Shown: piece by piece, positions 1-9,520 of the stretch
Numbering within the stretch: position 1 is the first letter of the stretch
Layout: every line of letters begins with the position of its first letter
NCBI GenBank assembly: GCA_030442035.1
Contig: JAUJEA010000001.1
Coordinates: 899,559-963,558 of the forward strand
DNA: 64,000 bases
From: Splendidivirga corallicola
GTDB lineage: Bacteria > Bacteroidota > Bacteroidia > Cytophagales > Cyclobacteriaceae
Reading direction: 5' to 3'
The notes under the pieces: generated by a model
What the model saw: the letters and a program-made list of their open reading frames with translations, nothing else
What the model was told of the DNA's origin: nothing
Databases searched by the model: none
Translations under genes and position numbers: made by a program

Positions 1-2
1 TT

Positions 3-458
3 GAAATATTGTCATTGGAACCAAAATATGTAGAGGAAATAGATGAAACGTTTCAATTGGACATTCAACTGACCCCTTCGGATAATCTATTTGACGGAAA
101 TACGGTTTATTTTCAGCCGGTAATATTTAACTTTCATGTAGAAAACCCTTTCAAATCCGAAACCAGGCAATATCCGGTAGATTTTAGTTATCCGTTCCAT
201 GATCAGATCATCTCAATAATTGATATACCTGTGGGTTATGAAGTAGCTGAACTGCCGGAAAATACTCATATAAAACTCTCAAATGACTACGGGGAATTCA
301 AATACAACATCTCAAAAAACACTCGAAGAATCACGCTCAGGACAGATTTTCAAATAAAAAGATCTATGATACCAGCTAAGGAGTATTTAAATCTTAAGGA
401 ATTCTACAACATCTTAATTTCAAAGCTTTCCGAACCTGTTGTCTTTCATAGACGATAA
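3..458 (+). CDS. DUF3857/DUF3858 transglutaminase-like protein, C-terminal fragment
   Basis: The reading frame is already open at the left edge, so only the last ~150 residues are seen; the TTG at position 9 is an internal codon and not a convincing start. The visible part is a beta-rich domain of the DUF3858 type, recognisable from a stretch resembling 'DIPVGYEVAELPENTHIKL' (residues ~75-95 of the fragment), followed by a short tail. In Bacteroidota this domain ends exported proteins that carry DUF3857 and a transglutaminase core. The catalytic core lies outside the window, so activity cannot be judged. Family call is moderately secure; the role in the cell is unknown. Confidence 0.7.
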   Translation, partial: EILSLEPKYVEEIDETFQLDIQLTPSDNLFDGNTVYFQPVIFNFHVENPFKSETRQYPVDFSYPFHDQIISIIDIPVGYEVAELPENTHIKLSNDYGEFKYNISKNTRRITLRTDFQIKRSMIPAKEYLNLKEFYNILISKLSEPVVFHRR

Positions 459-604
459 AATATTCCGAAGGTACAAATCGGTAGCCAGGAGGCTTTAAAT
501 AATAACGTATTTTACGGGAATTGTAGCTTAATATGAGTGATTGGACAGCATTTCTTTAAGGAAAGCAGTATATTATTTATACAAAGTTTTCTTTGATATT
601 CTCA

Positions 605-1354
605 ATGACTAAACTAACCTTCTTTCTGTTAAGCTCTTTAATGCTTTTTACTGGATTTCATTGTTTTAGCCAGGGAACAATGGCTCGTGATGAGCTTGAA
701 AAAAGAAGCAAAACAATCAGGGACAACTACACCAATTTCTTCAGCGCTCAGCAGCTATTGAAAAACGGTAAATCTTATGAGGAATTTTACCCTTCTTCAA
801 AGGGAGATCAATTTTTAATTGCCGGTGGAACTCAGAAAGCGGATATCATATTCCAAAATGTTGCTTTTAATGATATTGATCTGAATTATGATATCTACAA
901 TGACCTGGTATTGACTTCATATGTCCAAAAGAATGGGTTAACCAAACTAGTGATTCTTGATACCGACAAGGTTACAAAATTTAGGTTGGGGCAAAGTGAT
1001 TTTATCAACATCAATTTGAATTTCAATAAATCACTGGAAGAAGGGATTTATCAATTGGCTTTTGACGGCAAAAAATCCATACTTTTAGTGAAAAGGAAGA
1101 AAGAGCTCATCAACACAATCACACCTACAGCCGGAGAAGCACGCTACAAATTCATCAGGGCTGACCGGCATTTTATCATTAAAAATGCGGAAACAGCCTT
1201 TGTTAAAAGCAAAAAAGAGTTGATGGCTATATTCCAAGATGATGATAGAATGAAATCATTTATAAAAAGGCAAAAAATAAAATTCAAAAATGACGATGAA
1301 GATATCATGGCAAAACTTGTTAGAATCCTGACATATTATGAGCATTTGTGAAAT
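605..1354 (+). CDS. Secreted protein of unknown function
   Basis: I do not recognise this family. The frame can be extended to a TTG at 593, but the ATG at 605 gives a cleaner signal peptide (MTKLTFFLLSSLMLFTGFHC, then FSQG), so 605 is preferred. The mature part of ~225 residues is mixed beta and alpha and lysine-rich, and ends in a helical, charged segment. No cysteine pairs or catalytic motifs stand out. It lies 70 bp upstream of a TonB receptor gene on the same strand and could be co-transcribed with it, which would suggest a periplasmic or outer membrane accessory role. That link is inference from position only. Confidence 0.55.
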
Positions 1355-1423
1355 GGTATTGGATGAAACAAAAATCACCTATGAACCAGCGAATACCCAA
1401 ACGCATGATCGAATAATCTTGAA

Positions 1424-4189
1424 ATGAAGCATTGGTTAACATTTATTTTTATGTTATTGGCAGGCAGCCATGGTTTTGCACAGCAAAATCAGATGATCAT
1501 TTCTGCAGAATACAATGATCAATCATTTAATCATGTTGTTCGTGATATTGAAAAGAAGTATCCTCTAAAATTTTACTACAGCCAGAACTGGACCGATAGT
1601 CTTTCTGTCACACTGAAAGTAGATCAGGTTCCAATAACTACTTTTTTGAATGAACTTCTGGGAGGAACGGAAATATATTTTCATGTCACTCAAGACAATC
1701 GAATCATTCTAACAAAGGAGCATCAAATAATCGCACATCTTCCGGACAACTTTTTTGAAGAAAACAAAGCCAAAGAAAACCAAGTTCAAGACTTAAGTAT
1801 TTTTGACATATTGGAGGAAACAGAAGGTGATGACAACCTGACAAACATTGAAAATCAGATATTTAAGATTGGCTCACCCAAGAACCGCTTTAAAGGTGAT
1901 AAAGCTACAATCGTAGGATATATAAAGGACATTAAATCGGGGGAAGCCTTAATCGGATCAACTGTATTTAAGAAAGAACCCTTAGTGGGTACAACAACAG
2001 ATGCATTTGGTTATTATGTACTAACACTTCCCAAAGGAGAGCATAAGTTGTTTTTTAAATCCGTGGGCATGAAGGATACCAAAAGGAAAATCATCCTTTA
2101 TGACGATGGGAGGCTTGATGTGGAAATGACAACCGATATTATTCCTCTTAAGGAAATTATTATCAAAGGTGAAGAGGACAATGTGGAAAATGTACGTACT
2201 GGGATTGCAAAACTGGATATCAAAGACATCAAAACAATCCCTACTGTTTTGGGGGAGGCAGATGTAATGAAAATAACTTTAACATTACCGGGTGTTCAAT
2301 CTGTAGGCGAAGGGGCATCAGGTTTTAATGTCCGGGGTGGTGCTACGGATCAAAACTTAATCCTCGTCAATGATGCGGTAATTTATAATCCAAACCATCT
2401 TTTTGGTTTCTTCTCAGCTTTTAATCCCGATGTTATTAAGAGTGCCAATTTATATAAGAGTGGTATTCAGGCTCATTATGGTGGAAGGATCTCTTCTGTA
2501 TTTGATGTAGCCATCAGAGATGGTAACAAGAAAAAATTCACGGTCACAGGAGGTATCAGCCCTATCACCGGCAAACTTACGCTCGAAGGGCCAATTAAAA
2601 GGGATACCAGTTCTTTTATCGTCGGTCTTCGCAGTACTTATTCAGACTGGCTGCTTGGTTTGCTCAAAAACCCGACATTGAGAAACAGTAGTGCCTCTTT
2701 TGCCGATGTCATTGCCAAAGTTAACCATCAGTTAGACGATCGAAATGGCCTCATTGTATCGGGATATCACAGTAGAGATAAATTCAGATTAGATTCCGAT
2801 TCATTGTATCGGTACTTTAACAGCAACGCTTCCATTCAATGGAAACATACTTTCAATAACAAGTTTTTTAGCTTGGTTTCGGCCAACTTCACCAACTATA
2901 CTTACGATGTTACAAGTGATGAGAATCCCTTAACAGCATTTGAGTTAAATTATAAAATCAATCAGATTGGTATTAAAAGCGATTTTAACTTTTTTCCGGA
3001 CTCAAAGCATAGCCTCAAGTTTGGCATAAGCAGCAATCTATATGACCTGGATCCAGGCAATATTAAACCCCTGGGTGAGGCTTCTTTAATTGAAGAAATA
3101 ACACTTGACAATGAAAAAGGACTTGAAAGTGCTATTTATGTAGGTGATGAATTTGAATATTCCAGAAATCTAAGTCTTTATGCAGGACTGAGATTATCAG
3201 TGTTCAATTTAATTGGTCCCCGGGAAGTCTTTTTATATCAACCAGGATTTGCAAGATCCAAGGACTTCATTATCGACACAGTCTCCTATGATCCGGGGAA
3301 AATCATAAAAACATATTTGGGGCCAGAGTACAGATTCTCATTGAGGTACAAATTAAGACCGGATCTATCCCTAAAAGTCAGTTATGATAAAATACGCCAG
3401 TACATTCATATGCTTAGCAATACTACTGCTATTTCTCCAACCGATACCTGGCGGCTGAGTGATGTATACATAAAACCTCAAATTGGCGACCAATACTCTG
3501 CCGGATTTTATAAAAGCTTTTTCAAAAGGGGCATAGAGTTTTCTCTTGAGGGCTTCTACAAGACCACCAAAAACTTATTGGAATACAAAGATGGGGCGGA
3601 ACTAATAGTTAATGAAGTGTTGGAAACAGACGTTATCAGCTCCTATGGAAAAGCTTATGGGGCGGAATTTCTTTTGAAGAAAAAAACCGGAAAACTCAAC
3701 GGTTGGATTAGCTACACCTATTCAAGGGCTCTTATCCAGGCTAATGGGCAGTTCAAGGATGAAAAAATCAATGATGGGGATTTCTTTCCAACGAATTTTG
3801 ATAAACCTCATAATGTCAATGTGGTATCAAATTATAAATTAAACAGAAGGGTAAATGTTTCTCTGAACTTCACCTACAGCACAGGCAGACCAACGACTTT
3901 TCCTATTACAAAATATCAGTTTAAAGATAATGTCTACGGCTTTTTTACCGAACGCAACCGGTTCAGGGTTCCTGATTTTATGAGATTGGATTTTGCCATA
4001 AACTTTGAAGGGAACCACAAAATAAAGAAGCTGGCACATGGGTCCTGGTCATTGTCAGTATACAATGTAACCGGCAGACATAATGCTTACTCAGTATTTG
4101 CACGAAGTGAGGATGGGAATATAAAGGTATTTCAGTTATCCATATTCAGCAGACCAATTCCAACGGTAACTTATAATTTCAAATTCTAA
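1424..4189 (+). CDS. TonB-dependent receptor with STN and carboxypeptidase-like N-terminal domains
   Basis: This is an outer membrane active transporter of 921 residues. It has a signal peptide (residues 1-19), a secretin/TonB short N-terminal (STN) domain at ~22-98, a CarboxypepD_reg-like beta-sandwich at ~160-240, a plug at ~255-366 (with 'GFNVRGGATDQNLILVNDA' and 'GGRISSVFDVAIRDG'), and a C-terminal barrel ending in an aromatic Phe. STN domains in receptors commonly interact with FecR-type anti-sigma factors, but no sigma/anti-sigma pair is visible in the window. The stop overlaps the ATG of the DUF4249 gene by one base (TAATG), so the two are translationally coupled. Substrate is unknown; this receptor/DUF4249 pairing is common in Bacteroidota and is distinct from SusCD. 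Confidence 0.9.
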   Translation: MKHWLTFIFMLLAGSHGFAQQNQMIISAEYNDQSFNHVVRDIEKKYPLKFYYSQNWTDSLSVTLKVDQVPITTFLNELLGGTEIYFHVTQDNRIILTKEHQIIAHLPDNFFEENKAKENQVQDLSIFDILEETEGDDNLTNIENQIFKIGSPKNRFKGDKATIVGYIKDIKSGEALIGSTVFKKEPLVGTTTDAFGYYVLTLPKGEHKLFFKSVGMKDTKRKIILYDDGRLDVEMTTDIIPLKEIIIKGEEDNVENVRTGIAKLDIKDIKTIPTVLGEADVMKITLTLPGVQSVGEGASGFNVRGGATDQNLILVNDAVIYNPNHLFGFFSAFNPDVIKSANLYKSGIQAHYGGRISSVFDVAIRDGNKKKFTVTGGISPITGKLTLEGPIKRDTSSFIVGLRSTYSDWLLGLLKNPTLRNSSASFADVIAKVNHQLDDRNGLIVSGYHSRDKFRLDSDSLYRYFNSNASIQWKHTFNNKFFSLVSANFTNYTYDVTSDENPLTAFELNYKINQIGIKSDFNFFPDSKHSLKFGISSNLYDLDPGNIKPLGEASLIEEITLDNEKGLESAIYVGDEFEYSRNLSLYAGLRLSVFNLIGPREVFLYQPGFARSKDFIIDTVSYDPGKIIKTYLGPEYRFSLRYKLRPDLSLKVSYDKIRQYIHMLSNTTAISPTDTWRLSDVYIKPQIGDQYSAGFYKSFFKRGIEFSLEGFYKTTKNLLEYKDGAELIVNEVLETDVISSYGKAYGAEFLLKKKTGKLNGWISYTYSRALIQANGQFKDEKINDGDFFPTNFDKPHNVNVVSNYKLNRRVNVSLNFTYSTGRPTTFPITKYQFKDNVYGFFTERNRFRVPDFMRLDFAINFEGNHKIKKLAHGSWSLSVYNVTGRHNAYSVFARSEDGNIKVFQLSIFSRPIPTVTYNFKF

Positions 4190-5385
4190 TGAAAAAATTA
4201 CCGGCCATCGTTTTCATAGCAGTCGTTTCTATTTTGATTCTAAATCGATGTGTAGAACCCTTCGAAGTGGATATACCTGCCGGAGCAAACAACCTGCTGG
4301 TTGTTGATGGTCTTATTACAAACCAGGCTGGACCATATACTGTGAAGATCTCAAGAAGTGTTTCCCTTCAGGAAAATGAATTTCAAACCGTTAACAATGC
4401 TACAGTAAGTATCGAGGAGGAAGGTGGTCCTATCGAAATATTAGTTCAGACCGGCGAAGGTCAATACCAAAGTCATGAAAATGGTATAAGAGGTGCAGCA
4501 GGCAAAAGATATAGATTAACCATCGCATTGACGGATGAAAAAAGATATGAATCCTCCTGGGTAACACTGAAGCCCAGTCCTGAGATCGATCAGGTATATT
4601 TTGAATTTGAAGAAAAAGACACTGAAGATGAAAATGAACCATTGCCTGGTGTACAGATTTTTTTAGATACCCATGATCCTGATAATAATACACGCTTCTA
4701 CCGGTGGGAATGGGACGAAACCTGGAGGTATACTGTTCCATTGGCAACAAGCAGAGAATACCTTGGCAATGACCTTATAAGAAGACTCGATACTGTTAAA
4801 GGTACCTGTTGGCATCATGCCAGTTCCAACACCATAAGCATAGGTTCCTCTCTGAAGAGTACTCAGGATGTTATTTCAAGACAGCCTCTGTTATTTGTAT
4901 CCAATGAAACAGATAGACTTCGTAGAAGATACAGCATTCTGGTAAAGCAATACGCGATCGATCAGGATGAATATATCTTTTGGAATGCACTTCAGGAATC
5001 AAATAATAATCCAGGTTCATTTTTCGATAAGCAACCGCAATCTACAACAGGCAATTTGAGAAGCCTGGACAACAGCAATGAGCGTGTATTGGGGTATTTT
5101 AGTGCAGCGGGAGTTTCTACGAAAAGAATATTTATAGACCGAACGGATATACCAAGAGATGTTAAAATCATAACCGGACTTGAAGCATGTAATCTCAAAC
5201 TTATCGATAAAAGCCCTACCTCAGAGCAACAAGTCTTTGATGCCCTGGAAAGTGGAATGGTATTTTTTGATCTCAAGGAGGATTTCTTTGGAAATGTCAC
5301 TGGCTACTTTCTCACCACCCGGCCTTGTGCAGATTGTACTGTCTTTGGTGGTTCTCTTGAAAGACCTGCATTTTGGGATGAATAA
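4189..5385 (+). CDS. DUF4249 family lipoprotein
   Basis: A 398-residue exported protein matching DUF4249 proteins in its N-terminal layout: a hydrophobic leader, a Cys at residue 21 and then 'LLVVDGLITNQAGPYTVKIS'. The lipobox (ILNRC) is poor because Arg precedes the Cys, but lipidation is likely since family members are usually lipoproteins. Two cysteine clusters near the C-terminus (TRPCADCTVFGG) are also visible. DUF4249 genes follow TonB receptors so regularly in this phylum that a surface-exposed partner role is a fair inference. The start overlaps the receptor's stop codon by one base, indicating an operon. Confidence 0.85.
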   Translation: MKKLPAIVFIAVVSILILNRCVEPFEVDIPAGANNLLVVDGLITNQAGPYTVKISRSVSLQENEFQTVNNATVSIEEEGGPIEILVQTGEGQYQSHENGIRGAAGKRYRLTIALTDEKRYESSWVTLKPSPEIDQVYFEFEEKDTEDENEPLPGVQIFLDTHDPDNNTRFYRWEWDETWRYTVPLATSREYLGNDLIRRLDTVKGTCWHHASSNTISIGSSLKSTQDVISRQPLLFVSNETDRLRRRYSILVKQYAIDQDEYIFWNALQESNNNPGSFFDKQPQSTTGNLRSLDNSNERVLGYFSAAGVSTKRIFIDRTDIPRDVKIITGLEACNLKLIDKSPTSEQQVFDALESGMVFFDLKEDFFGNVTGYFLTTRPCADCTVFGGSLERPAFWDE

Positions 5386-5403
5386 TAAACGGTGTCAAAC
5401 ACT

Positions 5404-7806
5404 ATGTTAAGAGTTAAATTTATATTTTTAATTATATGTTCTTCTACAGCCTGGTTCGCTTTAGGTCAGGTTTCCACTTCCCAAACATTTACAATAGACC
5501 AAAAGCTTCAAGACTACTCCGTAAAAGATCCGCAGGAAAAGGTTTTTATACACACTGACAAGCCTTTTTATTTCACCGGTGAAACTATTTGGTTTAAAGC
5601 TTATTGTCTCGATGCTACTTATCATACGCTTAATCCAATGAGTAAGGTACTGTACATCGAGTTGCTGAGTAATAACAATCTTCCCGTTGAACAAGAAAAG
5701 GTCAAGCTCGAATCCGGCACAGGCTCAGGCCAATTCTTCATTAATGCTGATTTAAGTTCAGGAACCTATAAAATCAGGGCCTATACTTTATGGATGAAAA
5801 ATCACGATCATGATTTCTTTTTTGAGAAAACCCTTACCATCATTAATCCATTCCGATCCTTACCAAAGGAGTTGACAGATACTGCCAAAGCCAACGTACT
5901 CGTATCTTTTTTCCCTGAAGGAGGCAACCTGGTAAATGGTCTGCAAAGCAAATTAGCCATCAAAGCCACCGACAGCACTGGTCAAAATTTGGCTGTAAAA
6001 GGCACTATAATGGATAATCATGACCAGGAAGTCACCACATTTACAACTTCCAGGCGAGGCACTGGAATAATATTATTTACCCCGGAAACCGGTGTTCATT
6101 ATACGGCCTTTGTGGAAAATTCCAATGGGGATTCACTCCGATTCGATTTACCGGAAGTTTTGCAAGATGGTATGGTCATGAGTGTAATAGAAAACCCACA
6201 GGATAGGACGTTTGAAGTGTCAGTTAATACAAAAGACAAAGCAAAAGAACAGATCTATCTCCTGGTTCATACACGTGGCCATGTCGGGATTGTGCAGAGC
6301 CAAAGATTAATAGACGGACACACGCAATTTATATTCTCCAAAGAATCGATTCCGGCTGGAATCAGTCATGTTACGCTGTTCAATGAGTCACTCTTACCAG
6401 TATGTGAAAGACTAATTTTTAAATACCCTGATCAAGAAACGACTCTTGCATTGAATCATAATAATACCTCCTATGGAAATCGGGAAAAAGTTAGCCTGAC
6501 TATGGATGGAACAAATAAATTTGAAGGGGCCAATCTATCACTATCCGTATATAAGTACCAATCCAAGTTGGACACCCGAAATAACAGTATAAAAACCGAT
6601 ATTTTACTAACCTCTGATCTTAAAGGATATGTTCAGGAACCTGATTATTTCTTCCATGATATAGACGATTCGGTGAAAATGGATCTCGATGAATTATTAT
6701 TAACGCAGGGATGGAGAAGATTTGAATGGTCTGATGTGTTGGAAGAAAGACCACCTGTTATTCAATATCCACCGGAAATATTAACACCAATTCTTTATGG
6801 AAAAATTAATGCAGGCAATATCGAAAATGGTCTCAAACCCAGGTCTGTTGTTGTTGCATTTCCCGGCAAGTCCGCTTTAGTAAGTAGCGCAAAAATCAAT
6901 GATGAAGGTAATTTTTACATTGAGGTTCCGGACTGGCTCAGAAACAACAACATGCTTCTTTGGTCAGATGATTTGGAGTTGGAATCGCACAATATTCAAA
7001 TTATATCTCCTTTTGAGAAATCACAATCATCTCAAAAAAACCATCTGAGAATAACAAAAGACCTAAGAGGCTTCATCGAGAACAATAGTATCAATACCCA
7101 GATCTCCAATGTATACTTACCTTTCACAAGAGTTCGAGGAGAGGGAGCGGCCGGTTCTCCCATAAAAGTACCATTTTATGGAAAACCAGACCTTCAATAC
7201 AATTTGGATGATTACACCCGTTTTCCAACTATGGATGAGGTCTTTATAGAATACGTGAAATTTGTATACAAAAAGAAGAGAAATAAAGAATTAAATTTCT
7301 ACGTGGCTGATATGTATAACAAAGGAAATACCTTGGAGAAACCCGCATTGATGATGATCGATGGTATTCCCGTGCGAGATGTCAACTTTGTAATGCAATT
7401 CGATCCATTAAAGACAGAAAAAATACACATTATTAATAGAAAGTATCATGCCGGAGATCAGGAATTTTATGGAATAGTAAATTTGATCACTTATAAGGGT
7501 GATTTCGGAGGACATGAACTTCCAAAATATATCGTAAACAAACTATACAAAGGATTACAACAAACCAGAACTTTCTTTTCTCCTCAGTATACGCTGTCTG
7601 AAACAAAAAAAGACAGGATCCCGGATTATAGAAATGTGCTACTTTGGGAACCGAATATCAGCCTTACCTCATCAGGACAAGCTACCGTTGAGTTCTACAC
7701 TTCAGATGACAATGGAAAATATCGAGTAGAGGTTAATGGTATCTCCAAAAATGGAGATCCAATATATGAAACGTCTGAATTGGAGGTAAAAAGCAATAAC
7801 TTTTGA
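5404..7806 (+). CDS. MG2 (alpha-2-macroglobulin-like) protein with plug-like C-terminal domain
   Basis: Exported protein of ~800 residues. A GTG at 5392 is in frame, but the ATG at 5404 begins a normal signal peptide (MLRVKFIFLIICSSTAWFAL) and is preferred. Residues ~44-140 form an MG2-type domain, with the hallmark 'EKVFIHTDKPFYFTGETIWF'. Residues ~645-700 resemble a TonB-receptor plug ('KPALMMIDGIPVRDV', then 'FYGIVNLITYKG'), but no beta barrel follows. The end is another macroglobulin-like strand region. Such proteins are widespread and uncharacterised in Bacteroidota. The gene is 18 bp after the DUF4249 stop and is probably the last gene of the receptor operon. Confidence 0.8.
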   Translation: MLRVKFIFLIICSSTAWFALGQVSTSQTFTIDQKLQDYSVKDPQEKVFIHTDKPFYFTGETIWFKAYCLDATYHTLNPMSKVLYIELLSNNNLPVEQEKVKLESGTGSGQFFINADLSSGTYKIRAYTLWMKNHDHDFFFEKTLTIINPFRSLPKELTDTAKANVLVSFFPEGGNLVNGLQSKLAIKATDSTGQNLAVKGTIMDNHDQEVTTFTTSRRGTGIILFTPETGVHYTAFVENSNGDSLRFDLPEVLQDGMVMSVIENPQDRTFEVSVNTKDKAKEQIYLLVHTRGHVGIVQSQRLIDGHTQFIFSKESIPAGISHVTLFNESLLPVCERLIFKYPDQETTLALNHNNTSYGNREKVSLTMDGTNKFEGANLSLSVYKYQSKLDTRNNSIKTDILLTSDLKGYVQEPDYFFHDIDDSVKMDLDELLLTQGWRRFEWSDVLEERPPVIQYPPEILTPILYGKINAGNIENGLKPRSVVVAFPGKSALVSSAKINDEGNFYIEVPDWLRNNNMLLWSDDLELESHNIQIISPFEKSQSSQKNHLRITKDLRGFIENNSINTQISNVYLPFTRVRGEGAAGSPIKVPFYGKPDLQYNLDDYTRFPTMDEVFIEYVKFVYKKKRNKELNFYVADMYNKGNTLEKPALMMIDGIPVRDVNFVMQFDPLKTEKIHIINRKYHAGDQEFYGIVNLITYKGDFGGHELPKYIVNKLYKGLQQTRTFFSPQYTLSETKKDRIPDYRNVLLWEPNISLTSSGQATVEFYTSDDNGKYRVEVNGISKNGDPIYETSELEVKSNNF

Positions 7807-8240
7807 GGGTTAACAAACTCAACTAATTGAAAGAATGGTAAATCTTATTTTCCACTCGCATTTCTGTAATCCGTTCTTTAAGTATTGATCTCTTAAATTA
7901 AACATCAATCGCAAAAATATCCATCCCTTAATTTTCATTCATTTGGATCAAGTCTGAAAATTAGAGGAAGAAGGAAATAATCGCTTCATACTTACAAAAA
8001 AAATCTATTGAGGGGAAAACTTATCTCAGGATAGGACATGGGGCGGATGAAAAACATTCGTGCCAGAATCATTTTAATTTTCATAGAAGATTAATCCGGA
8101 GCACATTTTAAGTTCTGTGCTCAAGGTTTTCTTCATAATCCATTTATTTCTCATTTATCACCCGTTTTAACATAGGGGCAATGCCCAATGATCAGGTCTA
8201 TATAACCATCCGATAATGGTTTAAAATAAGTTTCTAAAGA
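7807..8240. other. Intergenic region upstream of the CBM9-like gene
   Basis: About 430 bases without a supportable gene. It contains a 7-bp inverted repeat, GAGCACA/TGTGCTC (8099-8122), that might terminate the upstream operon although its T-run is weak. It also has a C-rich element (8157-8174), a GGGC-AAT-GCCC hairpin (8176-8186) and a small dyad AACCAT-N6-ATGGTT (8204-8221) close to the downstream start. The last three could be control sites of the 8241 gene. Confidence 0.4.
8157..8174. promoter_or_regulatory. C-rich shared intergenic element, degenerate copy 4
   Basis: ATCACCCGTTTTAACATA resembles the copies at 13653, 30251 and 33659 in its first 12 bases and then diverges. It is ~70-85 bp upstream of the CBM9-like gene. 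Confidence 0.3.
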
Positions 8241-9380
8241 ATGGTGAAGTGGAGCTATCTGTCGTTGGTTTTCCAATTAAATTTTTCAGCCCTAGTTTTT
8301 TCAAATATTCCTCTTGATGTCCAAAGAGAATTTCATAAGCATTTCATAAGCTTTGGTGATACTATAGAAAGCGAAAACATTTCAATACCAAAACATTACG
8401 TTTGCTTTCGCACCAACAATAAAATCAAAATTGATGGTGAAATCAATGAACAGGATTGGAATCTTGCTCCTTGGACAGAAGATTTTCAGGACATTGAGGG
8501 AGATGTAAAGCCCAAGCCCAGATTCAGGACAAGAGCCAAATTATTATGGGATCACAAGTATTTATATATTGCAGCCGAATTGGAGGAGCCACATATTTGG
8601 GCAACGCTAAAAAAAGATGAATCCATCATCTATCATGACAATGACTTTGAAGTATTCATTGATCCTGATGGAGACACACATCAATATTATGAACTAGAGG
8701 TGAATGCATACGGAACGAAGTGGGATTTAATGCTTCCAAAGCCATACAAGGATGGAGGTTATCCAATCAATTCATGGGAAATCACCGGATTAAAAGTAGG
8801 TGTTAAACTATACGGCACTCTGAATAAACCGGATGACACTGATGATAAATGGACTATCGAACTGGCACTTCCATGGAAAGTTCTCAAGGAATCAGCTCCC
8901 GGAAAGCGTCCTCCAAGAGATGGCGATCAATGGAAATTAAATTTCTCCAGAGTTCAATGGGATGTTAATATTGAGAATAATGAATATGTAAAGAAAAAGG
9001 ATCCAACAACCGGAAGGCTACTACCGGAGAATAATTGGGTTTGGAGTCCTCAGGGCATAATTAACATGCACTATCCAGAAATGTGGGGATTGATACAATT
9101 TTCCAAATCAGCCGTGGGAACAAATCCGAAAGTTTTTGTGGACAACTCCAACGAATCAATCAAATTGAAATTAAGGGAAATCTATAACAAACAGAAGCGA
9201 TACAGAAGAAAACATGGAAGTTATAGTTCAAGTGCGGAAGAGTTGAACCTGAGTAAGAGCCTTATGAGCTTGAAGCCTGAGATTAAAACTACAGCATCCA
9301 TGTTCGAGGCCGTTTGTTATGATCAAAATACTGGTATTCGATGGCATATTAGAAGTGATGGCAAAATTTGGAGGGAATAA
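8241..9380 (+). CDS. CBM9-like (DOMON-fold) carbohydrate-binding secreted protein
   Basis: A 379-residue exported protein. After a hydrophobic leader, residues ~55-300 form a CBM9-like domain: 'KIDGEINEQDWNLAPW', then 'LLWDHKYLYIAAELEEPHIW', 'HDNDFEVFIDPDGDTHQYYE' and 'WTIELALPWKVL'. This is the pattern of family 9 carbohydrate-binding proteins that bind sugars with aromatic and acidic residues. The last ~70 residues are a separate basic tail. No catalytic glycosidase domain is attached, so the protein probably binds sugar or acts with neighbours. It precedes a Gfo/Idh/MocA oxidoreductase by 140 bp, and a shared role in carbohydrate use is inferred. Confidence 0.85.
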   Translation: MVKWSYLSLVFQLNFSALVFSNIPLDVQREFHKHFISFGDTIESENISIPKHYVCFRTNNKIKIDGEINEQDWNLAPWTEDFQDIEGDVKPKPRFRTRAKLLWDHKYLYIAAELEEPHIWATLKKDESIIYHDNDFEVFIDPDGDTHQYYELEVNAYGTKWDLMLPKPYKDGGYPINSWEITGLKVGVKLYGTLNKPDDTDDKWTIELALPWKVLKESAPGKRPPRDGDQWKLNFSRVQWDVNIENNEYVKKKDPTTGRLLPENNWVWSPQGIINMHYPEMWGLIQFSKSAVGTNPKVFVDNSNESIKLKLREIYNKQKRYRRKHGSYSSSAEELNLSKSLMSLKPEIKTTASMFEAVCYDQNTGIRWHIRSDGKIWRE

Positions 9381-9444
9381 TTTCTTCATTTTAAATTATT
9401 GGAGTGAGCCTTATAATCTAATTTGATCTAACTTTTTAAAATCG

Positions 9445-9456
9445 ATTTGATCAAAT
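9445..9456. promoter_or_regulatory. Perfect 12-bp palindrome upstream of oxidoreductase gene
   Basis: ATTTGATCAAAT is a perfect palindrome ~65 bp upstream of the ATG at 9521. Related sequences ATTTGATTAAAT (33884-33895) and GAATT-N5-AATTC (33998-34012) lie upstream of the FG-GAP gene. It may be a regulator site, but AT-rich palindromes arise by chance. Confidence 0.3.
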
Positions 9457-9520
9457 ACCTAGTTGAAGGTATATTTCATATATTAGAAAATATATTCACT
9501 TATCTAAAATTTTAACTTAC

